A DNA stretch of 64,000 nucleotides from the NCBI RefSeq assembly GCF_901709675.1, contig NC_051105.1, positions 12,944,604 through 13,008,603 on the forward strand, given 5' to 3'. This stretch comes from Syngnathus acus. Lineage: Eukaryota; Chordata; Actinopteri; Syngnathiformes; Syngnathidae. Shown piece after piece: positions 9,086 to 19,928 of this stretch. The notes below the pieces were generated by a model. It saw only the letters and a program-made list of their open reading frames with translations. It did not search any database and was not told the origin of the DNA. Position 1 is the first letter of the stretch. Every line of letters starts with the position of its first letter. A program made the position numbers and the translations under genes.

Positions 9086-10816
9086 TGGAGCCTCGGTTTT
9101 CGAACGTCCCGGTTCTCGAACAAATCGGTATTCGAACAAAAAATTCGAGATTTTTTTTGCTTCGGATGTCGCGAGATGAGCCGAGAGGACCCGCATGCCA
9201 ACTGACTCCGTTCGTTATTACGTTCTCGTTACTCTGAGGATTGCATCAACTCTATTCATGCCTCCAAAGGAAGCAAGTGGGAGCAGTAAAGCCATCCTAA
9301 AACACAAAGACGCTCCTAAAGCAATGCGACAATGAGCACCCGGCGCGCTGCAGTTGCGCAATCGGACCAAATTAAGCTCCCTGCGCACTGAGGTCCATTT
9401 AAATTTTGGACAGTACATTAGGACTTTAAAAATATTTTCTAAATTTTAGCGACCGCTCTGTCACAATAATGCGACCAGCGCGGTGCAGTTGCGCGGTCGG
9501 CGGCGCGCAACGGTTGCGCGTTCGGCGGTGCGCTGCAGTTGCGCGATCGGACAAAATGAAGCTCCCTGCGCACTGAGGTCCACTTGAATTTTGGAAAGTA
9601 CAGCAGGACTTTAAAAATATTTTCTAAATTTCAGTGACGGCTCTGTCACAATAATGCGACCAGCGCGGTGCAGTTGCGCGATGCGCTACGGTTGCGCGTT
9701 CGGCGGTGCGCTGCAGTTGCGCGATTGGACAAAAATGCGCAAATGAAATTAATGCTTAAAAAAAGGGCGGTTTTTTGTGAGGGGCTTGGAACGGATTAAT
9801 TTTTTTTCTATTACCGTTTTTTTCCATGTATAATGCGCAAAATTTAACTACTTTATTGCCCTAAAATCTGGGGTGCGCATTATACATGGGTACAATTTTT
9901 TTAAATTTCTTATTTTTTTATATATTTTTTTTTTTGTGAAGAAAATCATGGTACAACAATTTTTGAAGAAAATCTTGTCACGGATGGTTCTTTACAACGT
10001 CACTTTCCTCTCTTTTCATTTTAACCTAACTGATCGCGGTGGTGCCTTTCTGGGCAGTCGGAGAAATCAACGGCAACAAAAAAAATACATCCAGCCTAGT
10101 TAAGAAATCACCAGAAAGATCACCATGACAATTGTGAATAATAAATAAATAATAATTATATATATTATTATTATAATAATAAATAATTGTGATAAATAAC
10201 TGGAACATCACTCAAATATTGGTGATCCCGTTGAGAGTCTCACATATTTCTTCGCTATCGAGTTTGCTACTGCATGCGCAGTGATACTGACCGGCAGAAT
10301 AACATCCGGTTGTTCCCAAAGATGATCTTTTTTCTGAAATAATTTTATGTTTACGGACTTAAGTAACCCGGCCGGGTCATACCAAAGACTATAAAAATGG
10401 GACCCATTGCCTCCCTGCTTGGCACTCAGCATTAAGGGTTGGAATTGGGGGGTTAGATCACCAAATGATTCCCGAGCGCGGCGCCGCTGCTGCTCACTGC
10501 TCCCCTCTCATCCAGGGGATGGATCAAAATCACACGGGGATGGGTCAAATGCAGAGGACAAATTTCACCACACACGCGTGGGATCATTGGGACTTTAAAA
10601 AAAAAAAAAAAGTCAAAATTTGGGTGCGTATTATACATGGGTACAGGCTTTTTTCCAGCATCGACATGCCATTTTTAGGGTGCGTATTATACATGGGGGC
10701 GCATTATACATGGAAAAAACGGTATTTGTAATGGGAAATATGATTTGGCATTCGAACGATTCACTTCTCGAACAGCCTTCTGGAACGGTTTGTGTTCGAA
10801 AACCGAGGCTCCACTG
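9083..10816 (+). mobile_element. TIR element family C, copy 2, interrupted by a family D element
   Basis: Termini CAGTGGAGCCTCGGTTTTCG and CGAAAACCGAGGCTCCACTG match copies 1 and 3. The two CpG-rich ~185-bp internal units are present (starts near 9374 and 9559). At 9812-9813 the sequence is interrupted at a TA by a family D element and resumes at 10723. Removing it leaves about 820 bp, close to copy 1. The left end abuts a (TA)n run. Confidence 0.85.
9814..10722 (+). mobile_element. TIR element family D, copy 1, nested in family C
   Basis: A 909-bp element with inverted ends CCGTTTTTTTCCATGTATAA and its near complement, flanked by duplicated TA. The interior has an A+T hairpin region and a conserved non-coding cassette at about 10360-10585. 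The cassette contains GGGACCCATTGCCTCCCTGC, a GGCACTCAGC block, GGCGCCGCTGCTGCTCACTG and GGACAAATTTCACCACAC, then a poly-A run. Inner copies of the end motif (GCGTATTATACATGGG) recur near 10625 and 10680. No transposase is encoded. Reading frames through the cassette shift between copies and are not supported as genes. Confidence 0.88.
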
Positions 10817-11283
10817 TACAGTCTAAACACAATGTAAAAAGGTTTAACGTTGCTCAATGTTAAACACCACTATAATTTTGGATGTGAGGAACGTTTGCTT
10901 TTATTCTAAAGTGAACTCCTTAGAAAAAGGCAAAGTGCAAGTCAAGAATAGCAAAAATTTACTTACCTTATTATTTATCAACAACTAATAAAGATTGAAG
11001 TAACCACCGCTCTTTTTTGGCAAGCCTTAGATCATACAGCTGTGTTCTTAGTTTATCCGCTTACATAGGAAGGCTCATTTATAGTGTTTACATTAGTTTT
11101 CTCCTGTAAATCTGACAAACCTGGCACTCATGAATGAAAATGAACTTAAAAAAAACATTCAGAGATGCCACAATGAGTATGTTCACCAAAAAGAAAACAT
11201 CAGGCAGAAATACACTATGTTCAATTCAGGTTCTCCCAAAATATGAATGAGTTAATGAACCTATAAATATAAATGTAAATATG
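10817..11283. other. Unassigned non-coding stretch
   Basis: A+T-rich, with no repeat or coding similarity recognised. Confidence 0.45.
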
Positions 11284-11397
11284 TTCCATGTTTTGGGAAT
11301 GTGGAAGGAAACGAGTATCTGAAGAAAACCCACGTACACAAACAAAGGATTTAAGACCTCTGAACTGCGAGGCAGGTAACCAGTCGCTAACTGTGAC
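11284..11397 (-). mobile_element. Decayed V-SINE fragment
   Basis: Read on the minus strand it contains a GTGGGTTTTCTTC-like block and a CATTCCCAAAACATG-like block, plus a remnant of the tRNA-like head, with many substitutions and an internal gap compared with the copy at 44.6 kb. An old copy. Confidence 0.6.
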
Positions 11398-11800
11398 TGC
11401 TGTGACTGCGTTCAAATCAAATAACAAAAGAACAGACCTTTTACCCTTGCAGGAGGGCGGGCCAGAGTAGTATAAGAACAGGAACCTTGGTGGTGGACGT
11501 TAGACCTTGTTCCGCAATCTCGCAGAGAAGGCTCCACAGCTGCGTATCGATCTTTCTGCCATACATTAAATAGTTAAACTGAGAAGGCTCCTTTTTGGTA
11601 ATTACTGTTAGCATAGCGAGCATTAAAGATAAAGAACGGGGACAATATCTAACAGGTGTAACATGTCTTTAACGAATACCTTTTACCATTGTCTATTCTT
11701 GCCTGATGCACTGTAGCATGAAGTTGGAGCTGAACACATTTGACTGTAGCGTTAATTAGGGAATAAACCCCACACACACCTACACTAAAAGATGCAACAT
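11398..11800. other. Unassigned non-coding stretch
   Basis: Contains AATAAACCC near 11762 and a GAGAAGGCTCC motif used twice (about 11525 and 11581). I could not define a promoter, gene or LTR here. Confidence 0.4.
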
Positions 11801-11801
11801 A

Positions 11802-12258
11802 CCGTATTTTCCGGACTATAAATCGCTCCGGAATACAAGTCTCACCAGCCATAAAATGCATAATAAAGAAGAAAAAGACATATATATATATATATATATA
11901 TATGAGTCACATTTTTGGGGGAAATGTATTTGATAAAATCCAACACCAAGTGTAGACATGTCATCTTGAAAGGCAATTTAAAATAAAAATAGAATAGAGG
12001 CAACAGGCTGAATAATTGTACGGTATGCTAATGTTACATGACACATAAACAACAAACTGAGAACGCGCCTGACATAACATATTAAGAGTTTTTCAGATAA
12101 CTATACTTTAAATAATATGCTAACAAGTTTACCAAACTAGCCGTGTCACTCCAAATCACTAAATCCAATGAAATCTTCATCCTCTGTGTCACTTTTAAAC
12201 AATGCCGCTAACTCCAGAGGTAGAAGATGCGGTGCTTCACCTGCGGCGCTTCAAATTT
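11802..12258 (+). mobile_element. TIR element family E, copy 1 (right end missing)
   Basis: Preceded by TA and starts CCGTATTTTCCGGACTATAA, followed by the shared CGCTCCGGAATACAAGT block. A (TA)n run, the AAATCCAACACCAAGTGTAG block and one CCGTGTCACTCCAAATCA unit follow. The right terminus is absent. The right limit is approximate. Confidence 0.7.
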
Positions 12259-12345
12259 AAGGAAAATAGTCTGTTTCGTTTGTGCCATAAAAATTTTCGT
12301 TTGTGCTGCAACGGTTTTTTAATTAGGAGAGATTGTATTTGTCTT
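12235..12345 (+). repeat. Left part of a repeated segment interrupted by the L2 LINE
   Basis: Contains TCGTTTGTGCTGCAACGGTT and ends AATTAGGAGAGATT. The same motifs recur right of the LINE (16075-16355) and at 17395-17600, so the LINE sits inside an older repeated sequence. Confidence 0.6.
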
Positions 12346-15300
12346 CTGGGTTAGAGCAACGCTGGCGTCTGGATTGTTGACTGCCACTTCTGTCCCGAAC
12401 TGCGTCCGCTACTTGTGTGTCCGCTATTTGTTTTGTGTTTCCCGTTTTAAGTGTGCCCGTTTCTTCTTTTATTTTTCTTGTTTTGTCCCCTGTCCACCGC
12501 GTATCTCCGCAGCTCTGCTCACACCTCTCTGTTCCCGCTCCCTCGGACTCCGAGCTACGTTAGCCAGCTAGCCAAACCACCACCGGACCCTCCTGCCTCC
12601 CGGTTCTGAGCCTGTGGCTGCTCACTCTTGGCTCGGCAAACAGCTTTGACCCAACTCTCTGGCCACTCGGCCGGCGTCCTCGGGGGAGCACCTGCTCGCT
12701 GCGAGCTCGCCGGTCGTGGCTCGGCTGTGTGCCGCCATGACATACTGGGGCTTGCCGTTTGTGCGGGTACAGTCGGGATCGACCAACACCACCACTCACT
12801 GCACCAACATCACTACTCGGTCCACTGCTCCTTCCATGCATTTCACTGCCTACCAACTTCTTGCCCATTTGTCTACACTGCTGCTGATCTTCATCGCCTC
12901 AACTATAATCACCGTCTCCCTGCTGCTGCTGCCTCAGCTGCCAGCAAGGCTGGGATCCTTCGCCATCGCCGCTACATCCACCGTAGCTCTGGACAATCTT
13001 TGAACCGACATTTCCCTGATGGCTCACCCATCCCCTCTTTCTGGACTACCTCTCGTCCCCTCGTCACCCCCACCTCCCGTACTGCCAACCTCACCAACCT
13101 CCGCTCCCTCCCCCGTTCCTCCATCCATCTCCTTCACGATGCTGAACTGTCGCTCCCTCTCCAACAAATCACCAGTGATTTTTTAACTACTACTGGACCA
13201 TAACTTGGATCTGCTCCTTCTCTGTGAAACATGGCAACAGCCCCTGGATTTCTTTGCTCTCAACCAAGCCACTCCGTCCAACTACAGCTACATCGCCAAA
13301 CCCCGCCTCTCTGGGCAAGGGGGTGGCATTGCTGTCCTCCATAAGCAGTCCCTACCCATCACTAAATTGAACCTCAACCTCCCATCTATTTCATCCTTTG
13401 AATATCACACTTTTTCCCTCCCTAACTCTACTACTGCTGTTCTCATCTACCGCCCCCCAAATTCACATCCGTCTTTTCTTTCTGAAATCTCCGAACTCCT
13501 CACCATCGTATCCTCAGTCTCGTATCGCCTCCTACTTATCGGTGACTTCAACATCCACATCGACCAGCCAACTGCCCCACTGACGTCCGACTTCATCTCT
13601 CTTCTGGACTGCTTCCATCTCACCCAGCACATCAACTTCCCCACCCACATCAAAGGCCACACCCTGGATATAGTATGCTCCTCCTTTCCACTCACATCCA
13701 ACCCCCGTCCTCTCACCTTCCCACTGTCAGATCATCTCTGCATCCTCTTCTCCGCCCCTCCACCCTCACCTCATAATTCTACAAAACGCACCATCTCCTA
13801 CCACCACATCAAGACTGTAAACCCAATCACGCTTTGCCAGCTCTTATCCTCTGCCCTTCCCTCCGACCCCACCCCTTCCGACCCTGATGACCTCGCCACC
13901 ATGCTCAACAACATCCTTTCTGACTCCCTTGATTCCCTAGCCCCCTGGAAAACTTCCTCTGTTACATTCACTAACTCTGCCCCCTGGTACACCCCGGAAC
14001 TCCGCTCCATTAAACAAACTGGTCGTCAACTTGAACGCCTCTACAAAAGAACCCGCCTCACTGTCCATGCTGAAACCTTCAAACAACACATCTCCTCCTA
14101 CCGTGATGCTCTTCTTGCTGCCAAATCTGCTTACTTATCATCTCTCATTAATGAAACAAACCGGAACCCCCGCATACTGTTCTCCACCGTCAACAAATTG
14201 CTCCAGCCACCGGCCACCAACCCACCCTCCTCACCCGCCCTCTGTAACTCCTTCCTTGTCAACTTTAACAACAAAATCGCCCAAATCAACAGTTCTCTGA
14301 CCGCCACATCAATAACTCCTCCTCCCCCACCTCACCTGCTCTCCTGCCCCCCCCTTCCCGACCCCTCCCCTTCCCCTCTCTCACCTTGTCGACTCCTCCA
14401 CTATCCTAGACATCATCACCGCATCTAAGATGCGAAGACCTGCGCTCTCGACCCCCTTCCAACGACCTTAAATAAGGCCTGCCTCCCTGTCCTCCTCCCT
14501 CACCTCACCACCCCTTTAATCAGTCTCTATCCCTTGGCCACTTTCCCACTGTCTATAAGCTTGCAGCCATCACCCCCGTCCTCAAAAAGCCCACCCTGGA
14601 CCCAGTCAACCTCTCCAACTACCGTCCCATCTCCAACCTTTCATTGCTTTCCAAAATCCTCGAACGCATTGTCTCCGCCCAACTCCACACCCATCTCCAG
14701 TCCAACAACCTCTATGAACCCTTCCAGTCTGGATTCCGCCCACTTCACAGCACCGAAACAGCTCTTGTTAAAGTCACCAATGATCTCCTCACTTCTGCAG
14801 ACTCTGGTGCCCTCAACATCCTGTTACTACTCGACCTTAGCGCAGCCTTTGACACTGTGAACCACTCCATCCTCCTTCAAAGGCTGCGCCAACTAGGTGC
14901 TGAGAACACTGCACTCGACTGGCTCACCTCCTATCTCGCCAACAGAAACCAGTTCATCTCTCTCTCCGGCCACACATCCATCCTCTCCCCAGTTACACAA
15001 GGGGTACCCCAAGCCTCAGTTCTTGGCCCCTATTCATCTCTTACCTCTTTCCCCTTGGTAATGTCATCCGCAAACTCAATCTGGACTTCCACTGCTACGC
15101 TGATGACACCCAGATCTATATATGCACCACACCAACCCAAAACCCTCCCCTCACCCACTTTGAAACCTGCATCTCTACAATAAAAACATGGCTGACCCAC
15201 AACTTTCTCAAACTCAACAGCGGCAAAACAGAGCTCCTCCTCATAGGCACTAAATCCCCCCTCAATAAAACTGGATCCATCACATTCACCATTGACTCCT

Positions 15301-16074
15301 CAACCATCACTCCCTCCCCTCTGGCACGCAACCTTGGCATTATTTTCAACCCTACACTGTCCTTCCACCCTCATGTTAGCTCAGTTGTCAAGACCTCCTG
15401 CTTCCACCTCTGACGCATCGCCAAAATCTGACACTGCCTCTCTCTCCCTGCCGCTGAATCCCTCATCCACGCCTTCATCTCATCCCGGCTTGACTACTGC
15501 AACTCCCTTCTCACTGGAATCACTGCTCACTCACTCCATAGACTTCAACTAGTCCAAAACTCTGCTGCCCGCCTCCTTACCCACACCCGGTCCTGCGAAC
15601 ACATCACTCCTGTTCTCCACTCTCTTCACTGGCTCCCCATCAAGGAGTGTATCATCTTCAAGATACTCCTCCTCACCTTCAAAGCCCTTCACCACCTGGC
15701 TCCCACTTACCTATCCGACCTCCTTATCCCAACCGCCCCCTCCGATCCTCCAATACTTCACGTCTGACAGTCCCGAAATCTAAACTCAAATCCGGTGACA
15801 AAACGGTGACAGAGCCTTCTCCTGCACAGCAGCCCGACTCTGGAACTCTCTCCCTCATTCTGTCTGTGACTCACCCACACTCCCCATATTTAAAATGTAC
15901 CTCTTTTCTCAAGCCTATGACCTCCCCTACCCATAACTGGTGTCCTTAACTTTATCCCATTGTCTCTTCCCCGTCCCCCTCCCCCCTGTATGTCTGCCTT
16001 GTTCCCTGTAAGCGTCTTTGGGTTTTTGAAAAGCGCTATTCAAATTTAATGAATTATTATTATTATTATTTTAT
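12346..16074 (+). mobile_element. L2-clade LINE, near full length but decayed
   Basis: About 3.7 kb. The endonuclease starts at LNCRSLSNKSP (13142), where a TAA at 13184 breaks the frame. It continues as a 407-codon frame (13205-14428) with CETW, GDFNIHID and SDHLCI, the hallmarks of the apurinic endonuclease. The reverse transcriptase follows from about 14560: ILERIVSAQLHTHL, FQSGFRPLHSTETALVKV, LLLDLSAAFDTVNHSILL, GVPQASVLGP, then after a frame change FHCYADDTQIYI with the catalytic YADD at 15096-15107. The C-terminal part carries further stops. The 3' end is a fish-L2-like AAAGCGCTATTC sequence followed by (ATT)n at 16056-16073. The upstream frame 12628-13203 is of unknown meaning, possibly ORF1. 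At least one nonsense codon and several frameshifts make it inactive. Confidence 0.85.
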
Positions 16075-16355
16075 AGGTCATCCAGAGTTCACCCAGCCCC
16101 CCATCTGCTCCAAATGAACCCAAAACGGTACCGTTTGTTTGTGCTTCGTTTGTGCAGGTTTGTGCTGCAAAAACTTTCATTTGTGCTGCTACGGTTTCAT
16201 AGATATTACACATTTAATTTCTAGATATAACGTCACCCAGCCCCCCATTTATTGTCAAATGGACCCAAAATGGTACCGTTCGGTTGTGCTTCGTTTGTGC
16301 TGGTTAATGCGACAAAAACTTCCATTTGTGCTGCTCCGGTTTTGTATATATTACG
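16075..16355 (+). repeat. Two tandem units of a GTTTGTGCTGC-containing repeat
   Basis: Two units of roughly 140 bp share TCACCCAGCCCCCCAT, ACCCAAAA(C/T)GGTACCGTT and TTTGTGCTGCT(A/C)CGGTTT. A third unit lies at 17395-17600 and a half unit left of the L2. Function unknown; no coding potential. Confidence 0.7.
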
Positions 16356-16943
16356 CTTTTAGAGCTTTGGAATGCCCTACCAATGGAGGACTGCTACCTC
16401 AGTAGAAACATTTAAGACACGTTTAAAGACACATTTCTATGACATGGCCTTTAACTAACCTGTAGTGGCCGATTCGGCCGGAGTTTGTTTTCTCCCCCCC
16501 ACCCCCTCCCCGGCCGGGGAGGTGGTTAGGTGGCACCCAAGCTGACAGCGGCTATCTGGATTCTCGTGGGCCAATTCAGGTTGGGGGAACTGCAGCTCAA
16601 CCTCCTCGAAGACACTGCCAGGATAATAGAGGGCTCCTCCGGCAGCCCCTCGCTCTGACTTGGACATCCACTTTTTTTTCATTGATTTTCATATTATGTA
16701 TTATTTGTGCCCTCTCTGCATCCATTTCAACCTGGTGATCCTGAAAGGGGGATCCTTCCATCTGTGGTCCCTTCTCAAGGTTTCTCATCTTCCCCTGGCA
16801 GGGTTTTTTGAGTTTTTCCTTGCCCTTTTGGGAGCTTAAGATCAGGGGATGCTTGGAGAATAATTGTCAATTTTTTGTCTATGTGAAACCCTTTGAGACT
16901 GCTTGTGATTTAGGGCTATACAAATAAACTTGACTTGACTTTA
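16356..16943 (+). mobile_element. LINE 3' end (L2/CR1-type)
   Basis: Begins with a relic of the ORF2 C-terminus (a frameshifted RLWNALP-type motif, then ETFKTRLKTHFYDMAF before TAA). It continues with a long 3' UTR containing GGTCCCTTCTCAAGGTTTCT and CCCTTTGAGACTGCTTGTGA, and ends in AATAAACTTGACTTGACTT, a short-repeat tail typical of this LINE group. Confidence 0.75.
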
Positions 16944-17394
16944 ATTTCGAGTGATGACGTCATCGTATTTCGTTGCGTATTTAAAGCTCCTAGAATCCCA
17001 CTGATGCAGGACAAACTTTAGGTAATGTTTTGCTCGGCAGCCTGCCCGGCGTAGAGTGGACTGTTTCTCTAATATGGCGGCTTAATAAAGTCACCTGGTG
17101 AAATAATAATAATAATTGTGGCCAAAAAAGGATTTCCATCCATAGGCAAGCAATCTGGCTATCCACTAACTTAGGGTGAGATTGCCCTGTCAATGTCTTG
17201 ACATCACCCGTTCCAACATGGCGCTGTGCATTACAGGTAGCTAGGGGGATTATTTTGGCAAATACAAGCCTTGACACAAAAATGGGGACACCAGATATTG
17301 AACAAACTTACATTATTGCTCCCTTTCCCCAGCAAGACCTCAATGTGGGAACTCCACAGATCCACTTTAATTCCACATTAACAAAAACATATTT
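16944..17394. other. Unassigned stretch, possibly LTR-like
   Basis: Contains a TGATGACGTCATCG palindrome at about 16952, a TATTTAAAGC motif at 16979 and AATAAAGTCACC at 17083, an arrangement reminiscent of an LTR. I could not find its ends or a target duplication. The remainder shows nothing recognisable. Confidence 0.35.
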
Positions 17395-17600
17395 TTTTGG
17401 GAAGGGTGGTTAATCTGTTTCATTTGTGCTGGTTTGTTCAGTAAAAGAATAAATTTGTTCTGGTCGTTTATTGGCGTGATTAGAGATTATTTAGGTCATT
17501 CAGAGTTCACCGAGTCCCACCATCTTCTCCAAATAGACCTGAAATAGTACCATTTGATTGTGCTACAGTTCAGTTTATATATATTTCCCCCCCCAACTTT
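17395..17600 (+). repeat. Third unit of the GTTTGTGCTGC repeat, uninterrupted
   Basis: Contains ATTTGTGCTGGTTTGT, GATTAGAGATTATTTAGGTC, TTCAGAGTTCACCGAG and GAAATAGTACCATTTG. At GAGATTATTTAGGTC it offers the pre-insertion form of the site occupied by the L2 LINE. Confidence 0.6.
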
Positions 17601-18035
17601 CACTCAAAGAAAAGTTGTTGCTTTGAGTAGGTGCATGATGTCAAAGTTCAAAAGAAAGGGCAGGGCAGTGGGCGATAGAAGACTGCCGGAAGCACAAAAG
17701 CTCTCTCCAGCTCAATGCTCAATTTACTGCTTACACACACTACACATTCTGAACGTGACCCGTTCGTACATCTACACTGGCATTTTTCTCAGTAACATTC
17801 CTGCACGTCAATATTAATAGTTTTTCTGCAGAATAATTGCATGTGCCAGCATTGATCATTCTCATTTCCTACACCAATACATGTTTTTGAGCAGTTTATT
17901 TGCTGTATCAGTCACGTGACAGTTGCAGTGGAAGCAGGTAGCCATTATACTGAAATTACTTCAATTTAACAATAAGGACAACCAGCCCTAATGAATGACC
18001 CTTACTTTCAGTAGTGTGTTAAATCGAGGTTCCAC
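17601..18035. other. Unassigned non-coding stretch
   Basis: No repeat or coding similarity recognised. Confidence 0.4.
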
Positions 18036-18088
18036 TGTGTATGTCTGTGTGTATATATATATACATACATACATACATACATACATAC

Positions 18089-18121
<33 letters not shown>
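18036..18121. repeat. (GTAT)/(CATA)/(TA)n microsatellite
   Basis: A compound A+T microsatellite with a run of ACATACAT units followed by (TA)n. It is continued on the far side of the next element at 18669-18680. Confidence 0.9.
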
Positions 18122-18125
<4 letters not shown>

Positions 18126-18668
18126 GGGTGTAAATCGCGGGTTTTGTCACGATACGATATCATATCGATACAAAGAAACACGATACGATATTTGCCAATA
18201 TCTTAAAGCCTGCTGTGATTCATTCACGATACATCACGATATAGTGCTCTACGATCGATATAGAACAATATCCTGATTTATAACAATTCATACGCAAAAT
18301 CAACAAGGTACTGCAAACTCTTTATTTAGGAAATTACAAAGTGCTTCCAAACGAATGACTTGAAGCCCAAAGGGGAGCGAATTTCCTCGTCTTCTTGGAC
18401 ACTAGCCATAGCACCAGCCCAGGAGCCGCGTAGTTGTCGGCTCCCCTTTCACGTGCCTGCTCTGCTCACAACACAACACGCCGCGCACTGCTCCCGGAAA
18501 GAGGAAGCAAGCAACAATGAACTGGATTTCAAAATAAAGTCGCGTCTAATGTCCGAGGTCAAAAACGGGCGATATAGATCGATGTTTACGTTTAGCATCG
18601 ATGCCAACAAATCGTAGAGCATTATATCGATTAATCGATGTGTATCGATGAATCGTTACACCCCTAAT
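18122..18668 (+). mobile_element. hAT-like non-autonomous element with TAGGGGTGTAA ends
   Basis: A 547-bp element with inverted ends ATTAGGGGTGTAA and TTACACCCCTAAT. Subterminal regions are rich in CGATACGAT / ATCGATGTGTATCGATG motifs. It sits inside a (TA)n tract, so an 8-bp duplication of the form ATATATAT is compatible but cannot be proved. A 3-frame search by eye shows no transposase. Confidence 0.7.
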
Positions 18669-18684
18669 ATATATATATACATAT

Positions 18685-19542
18685 CCTGAAGAAAAGCAGA
18701 CTAAGGATATGGGTTACTGGAACCATGTCCTGTGGTCTGATGAGACCAAGATAAACATATTTGGTTCAGATGGTGTCCAGCGTGTGTGGCGGCAACCAGG
18801 TGAAGAGTACAAAGACAAGTGTGTCTTGCCTACAGTCGAGCATGGTGGTGGGAGCGTCATGGTCTGGGGCTGTATGAATGCTGCTGGCACTGGGGAGCTA
18901 CAGTTCATTGAGGGAACAATGAATGCCAACATGTACTGTGGAATACTGAAGCAGAGCATGAGCCCCTCCCTCTGTACACTGGGCCGCGGAGCAGTATTCC
19001 AACACGATAACGACCCCAAACACACCTCCAAGACGACCACTGCCTTGCTAAAGAAGCTGAGGGTGAAGGTGATGGACTGGCCAAGCATGTCCCCAGACCT
19101 AAACCCTATTAAACATCTGCGGGGCATCCTCTAACAGAAGGTGGAGGAGTGCAAGGTCCCCAACATCCACCAGCTCCGTGATGTCATCATGGAAGAGTGG
19201 ACGAGGATTCTAGCGGCGACCTGTGAAGCTCTGGTGAACTCCATGCCTAAAAGGGTTACGGCAGTGCTGGAAAATAATGGTGGCCACACAAAATATTGAC
19301 ATTTGTGTCCAATTTTGACATTTTCAGTTGGGGTGTTCTCACTTTTGTTGCCAGCATTTTACACATTCATCATTGTATTTTGAGTTACTTTGAAGTAACA
19401 ATAAATTTACTTTGCTATCCAAGCTCTACAGGGACTACTTAACATTGACTCAAAGTGTCATTTCTTCAGTGTTGTCCCATGACAAGATATAATTAAAACA
19501 TTGCAGAAATGAGAGGGGTGTACTCACTTTTGTGAGATACTG
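18685..19542 (+). mobile_element. Tc1-like transposon, 3' part with catalytic-dead transposase
   Basis: The frame from 18709 encodes the catalytic domain of a Tc1 transposase. The first Asp is in WSDETK (codon 18739). HGGGSVMVWGCMNAAGTG follows, then the second Asp in QHDNDPKH (codon 19006). The third acid of the DDE triad is lost: NPIKHLR has Lys at codon 19111 where the family has Glu. A TAA at 19132-19134 interrupts the C-terminus, which continues as KVEECKVPNIHQLRDVI to about 19300. The right end is the usual Tc1 terminus GTGTACTCACTTTTGTGAGA, ending at 19542 before TA. The 5' half is missing. Confidence 0.9.
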
Positions 19543-19547
19543 TATAC

Positions 19548-19748
19548 CAGGGGTCTCAAACTCCAGTCCTCGGGGGCCGCATTCCTACATGTTTTCCAAG
19601 TTTCCCTCATTAATCACACCTGATTCAAATGATCAGTTCATCCTCACGTTCTGCAGGAGCCTGATAATTGAATCAGGTGTGTTTAACGAGGGAAACTTGG
19701 AAAACATGTAGGAATACGGCCCCCCAGGACTGGAGTTTGAGACCCCTG
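19548..19748 (+). mobile_element. hAT miniature with long inverted repeats and 8-bp target duplication (family J)
   Basis: 201 bp, beginning CAGGGGTCTCAAACTCCAGT and ending with its complement, with further inverted similarity inwards around AACATGTAGGAAT / ATTCCTACATGTT. CTGTATAC is duplicated on both sides (19540-19547 and 19749-19756). The target was the last bases of the Tc1 element plus its TA, so this insertion is younger than the Tc1 copy. Confidence 0.92.
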
Positions 19749-19777
19749 CTGTATACTTTATGACTCATGGATGACTA

Positions 19778-19886
19778 CCGTTTTTTTCCATGTATAATGC
19801 GCCCCCATGTATAATACGCACCCTAAAAATGGCATGTCGATGCTGGAAAAAAGCCTGTACCCATGTATAATACGCACCCAAATTTT

Positions 19887-19928
<42 letters not shown>

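Noticed and set aside
10407-10731. Frames of 60-120 codons in the family D cassette, repeated at 19.8-20.3 and 60.6-61.1 kb
   Set aside because: The frame changes with small indels and homopolymer length among copies, and no start or motif is conserved; conservation looks DNA-level, not protein-level.
12628-13203. 191-codon frame upstream of the L2 endonuclease as an independent gene
   Set aside because: It lies inside the LINE, is low in recognisable motifs and probably is leader or ORF1 remnant.
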